This document shows, one piece after another, positions 5,797-6,811 of a stretch of 6,811 nt of DNA (position 1 is the stretch's first letter; the number at the start of each line of letters is the position of its first letter). A program made the position numbers and the translations under genes. Under the pieces are notes generated by a model. That model saw only the letters and a list, made by a program, of their open reading frames with translations. It had not been told where the DNA came from and made no database searches. Source of the DNA: Cytophagales bacterium (GTDB taxonomy: Bacteria; Bacteroidota; Bacteroidia; Cytophagales; Cyclobacteriaceae); NCBI GenBank assembly GCA_003541895.1, contig DPLR01000581.1, positions 1 to 6,811 of the forward strand. Reading direction: 5' to 3'.

Positions 5797-6811
5797 TCAT
5801 TCCATTCTGATCTCGCAAGATTTCAGGCGTTTCAAAATATATTCCTTTTCTTGGGTAGTTGGAATTTCCTTCTTTAACGCTTCTGAAAAGAAACGGGCAG
5901 CACGCGCATACGCCCCCCGATCGTATTCTTCATTTCCAGCCAATACATAGCTATGGTAAAGTACCGGGTTCCACTTCACCAAACTGTCAGGCTGTATACC
6001 CGTGCGTGGCTGAAAGGGAAAGCGATATTTGAAATACTTGGTATAGTCAGTAAAATTCTTGGTAAACATGAAATGATCTTCCGGAATGGTTAACAAACTA
6101 TCGTAAACTTCAGAGTTATCCTTCTTCACTCCAGAAAAAATTTTATTCAAATTGTAGGCTACAAATTTTCCGAGTTGATAAGGGCTGGTGGAAACCCACA
6201 CGATTCTTTTCTCAGGTTGAAAAACAATGGCATGGTGAGCTACCAATTGATTGACCGCCTTTTCATTTCCAAAGCCAATGTTACAGTCGCGCAATCCTTT
6301 TTGATCTCGTAGAATTGAAATGGTTCTATTGACGTTCAATTTTTTGTTCGCCATCAACTCTTTCACGCGATCATATCGGTAAACGGATGCGCTCGTTTTA
6401 ATGTGCTCTTGGTTCAACTCAGTAGTGCCCATCTTTTCACTGAGGTAATGATTGGTGTCGATCAGCCAATCCTCTTGCGTTTCATAAAGGGCAATATCAC
6501 TGGCTGATTTTTCGATCACAGCTGCACGTTTGTCGCTGGCCGATCCAATCAGAAAAGATTCTGCCACAAACGTCTTTCTCTTTTTAGCAATAGCGTACGC
6601 TTCGCTGATGTTAGAAGCATATTGTAAAATTTCGCGCGCCACCAGAGACACCGGTGTGGCCGATGCCGTTGGAATATCGGACTTAGCTGCATTCAAAGTT
6701 ACTGTTAAGCCTTTATCATTCATGCCTGATACTACTCCCGTCATGCCGGCTCACGTCACCGTCATAAAACTATGGCCTTACGATGGTTTAATCTAAGCGA
6801 TGAATTTATCT
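5797..6811 (-). pseudogene. C45-family acyltransferase/hydrolase (acyl-CoA:6-aminopenicillanate acyltransferase-like), three in-frame stops, 5' end outside window
   Basis: The uninterrupted part (5797-6744, 315 codons) matches the C-terminal part of C45 Ntn-hydrolases, relatives of the isopenicillin N acyltransferase that exchanges side chains using acyl-CoA. Family marks are TGVVSGMNDKGLTVTLNAAK, SLVAREILQYASN, ESFLIGSASDKRAAVIEK, DTNHYLSE, and HHAIVF followed by WVSTSPYQLG. The last 55 or so residues (from about NEEYDRGAYARAARFFSEAL) resemble a TPR helix pair. The ATG at 6744 is probably not the real start: upstream codons in the same frame read DKFIA, stop, IKPS, stop, GHSFMTVT, stop, AG and then the ATG, which looks like continuing family sequence. 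The stops are TAG at 6795-6793, TAA at 6780-6778 and TGA at 6753-6751; the last replaces a position where I expect Trp. The nucleophilic Cys, normally further upstream, is outside the window. A protein starting at 6744 would lack it and could not be an active Ntn enzyme. The breaks may be real or sequence error. Confidence 0.75.

Noticed and set aside
6751..6753. TGA read as tryptophan or selenocysteine (recoding) in the C45 gene
   Set aside because: Two other stop types (TAG and TAA) interrupt the same frame close by, the same gene terminates with TGA at 5797-5799, and the acylase gene also ends with TGA. No downstream selenocysteine-insertion-type hairpin was recognised. A broken gene or sequence error is simpler.
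6530..6796. An 88-codon + strand ORF overlapping the 5' part of the C45 gene and running through the stop cluster
   Set aside because: It lies antisense to clearly conserved C45 coding sequence, and its translation shows no recognisable motif. It is best read as a shadow.
1..6811. A mobile element, phage segment or defence system
   Set aside because: No transposase, integrase, terminal inverted repeats, CRISPR repeats, nuclease, reverse transcriptase or toxin-antitoxin motifs were seen in any reading frame.

Overview
The window looks like ordinary chromosomal DNA from a member of the Bacteroidota, most likely a Cytophagales- or Chitinophagales-like environmental bacterium. This rests on moderate-to-low GC, A-rich leaders without clear Shine-Dalgarno sequences, a TAnnTTTG-type -7 element before one gene, Bacteroidota-style signal peptides ending in Q, and the protein families present. 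No rRNA, tRNA, CRISPR array, transposase or phage gene was seen.

Left part (1-2925, + strand). The window opens inside a penicillin acylase (S45 Ntn-hydrolase) gene that has lost its 5' end to the window edge. Its stop overlaps, as ATGA, the start of a small four-helix membrane protein of unknown role. A short intergenic stretch with a plausible Bacteroidota promoter then leads to a 199-residue secreted protein of unknown function, which ends at a strong intrinsic terminator (about 2944-2979).

Middle (3050-4462, + strand). A single, visibly AT-richer gene encodes a secreted protein of about 470 residues that I do not recognise. Recurrent strand-TG-turn elements suggest a beta-propeller-like fold. 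It converges on the next gene with only 20 bases between the two stops.

Right part (4483-6811, - strand). Transcription enters from beyond the right edge, through a C45-family (acyl-CoA:6-aminopenicillanate acyltransferase-like) gene and then, 21 bases later, into a phenylacetate-CoA ligase/coenzyme F390 synthetase-like adenylating enzyme. This ligase plus C45 pair resembles accessory genes that I recall from flexirubin/dialkylresorcinol pigment clusters, but no diagnostic pigment gene lies in the window.

The most notable observation is in the C45 gene. Family-like sequence continues upstream of the 315-codon open stretch to the window edge, but three in-frame stop codons (TAG, TAA, TGA) interrupt it within 15 codons, while the 315 codons downstream have none. 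It is either a recently broken gene or a stretch of bad sequence near a contig end. I found no convincing new multi-gene system.
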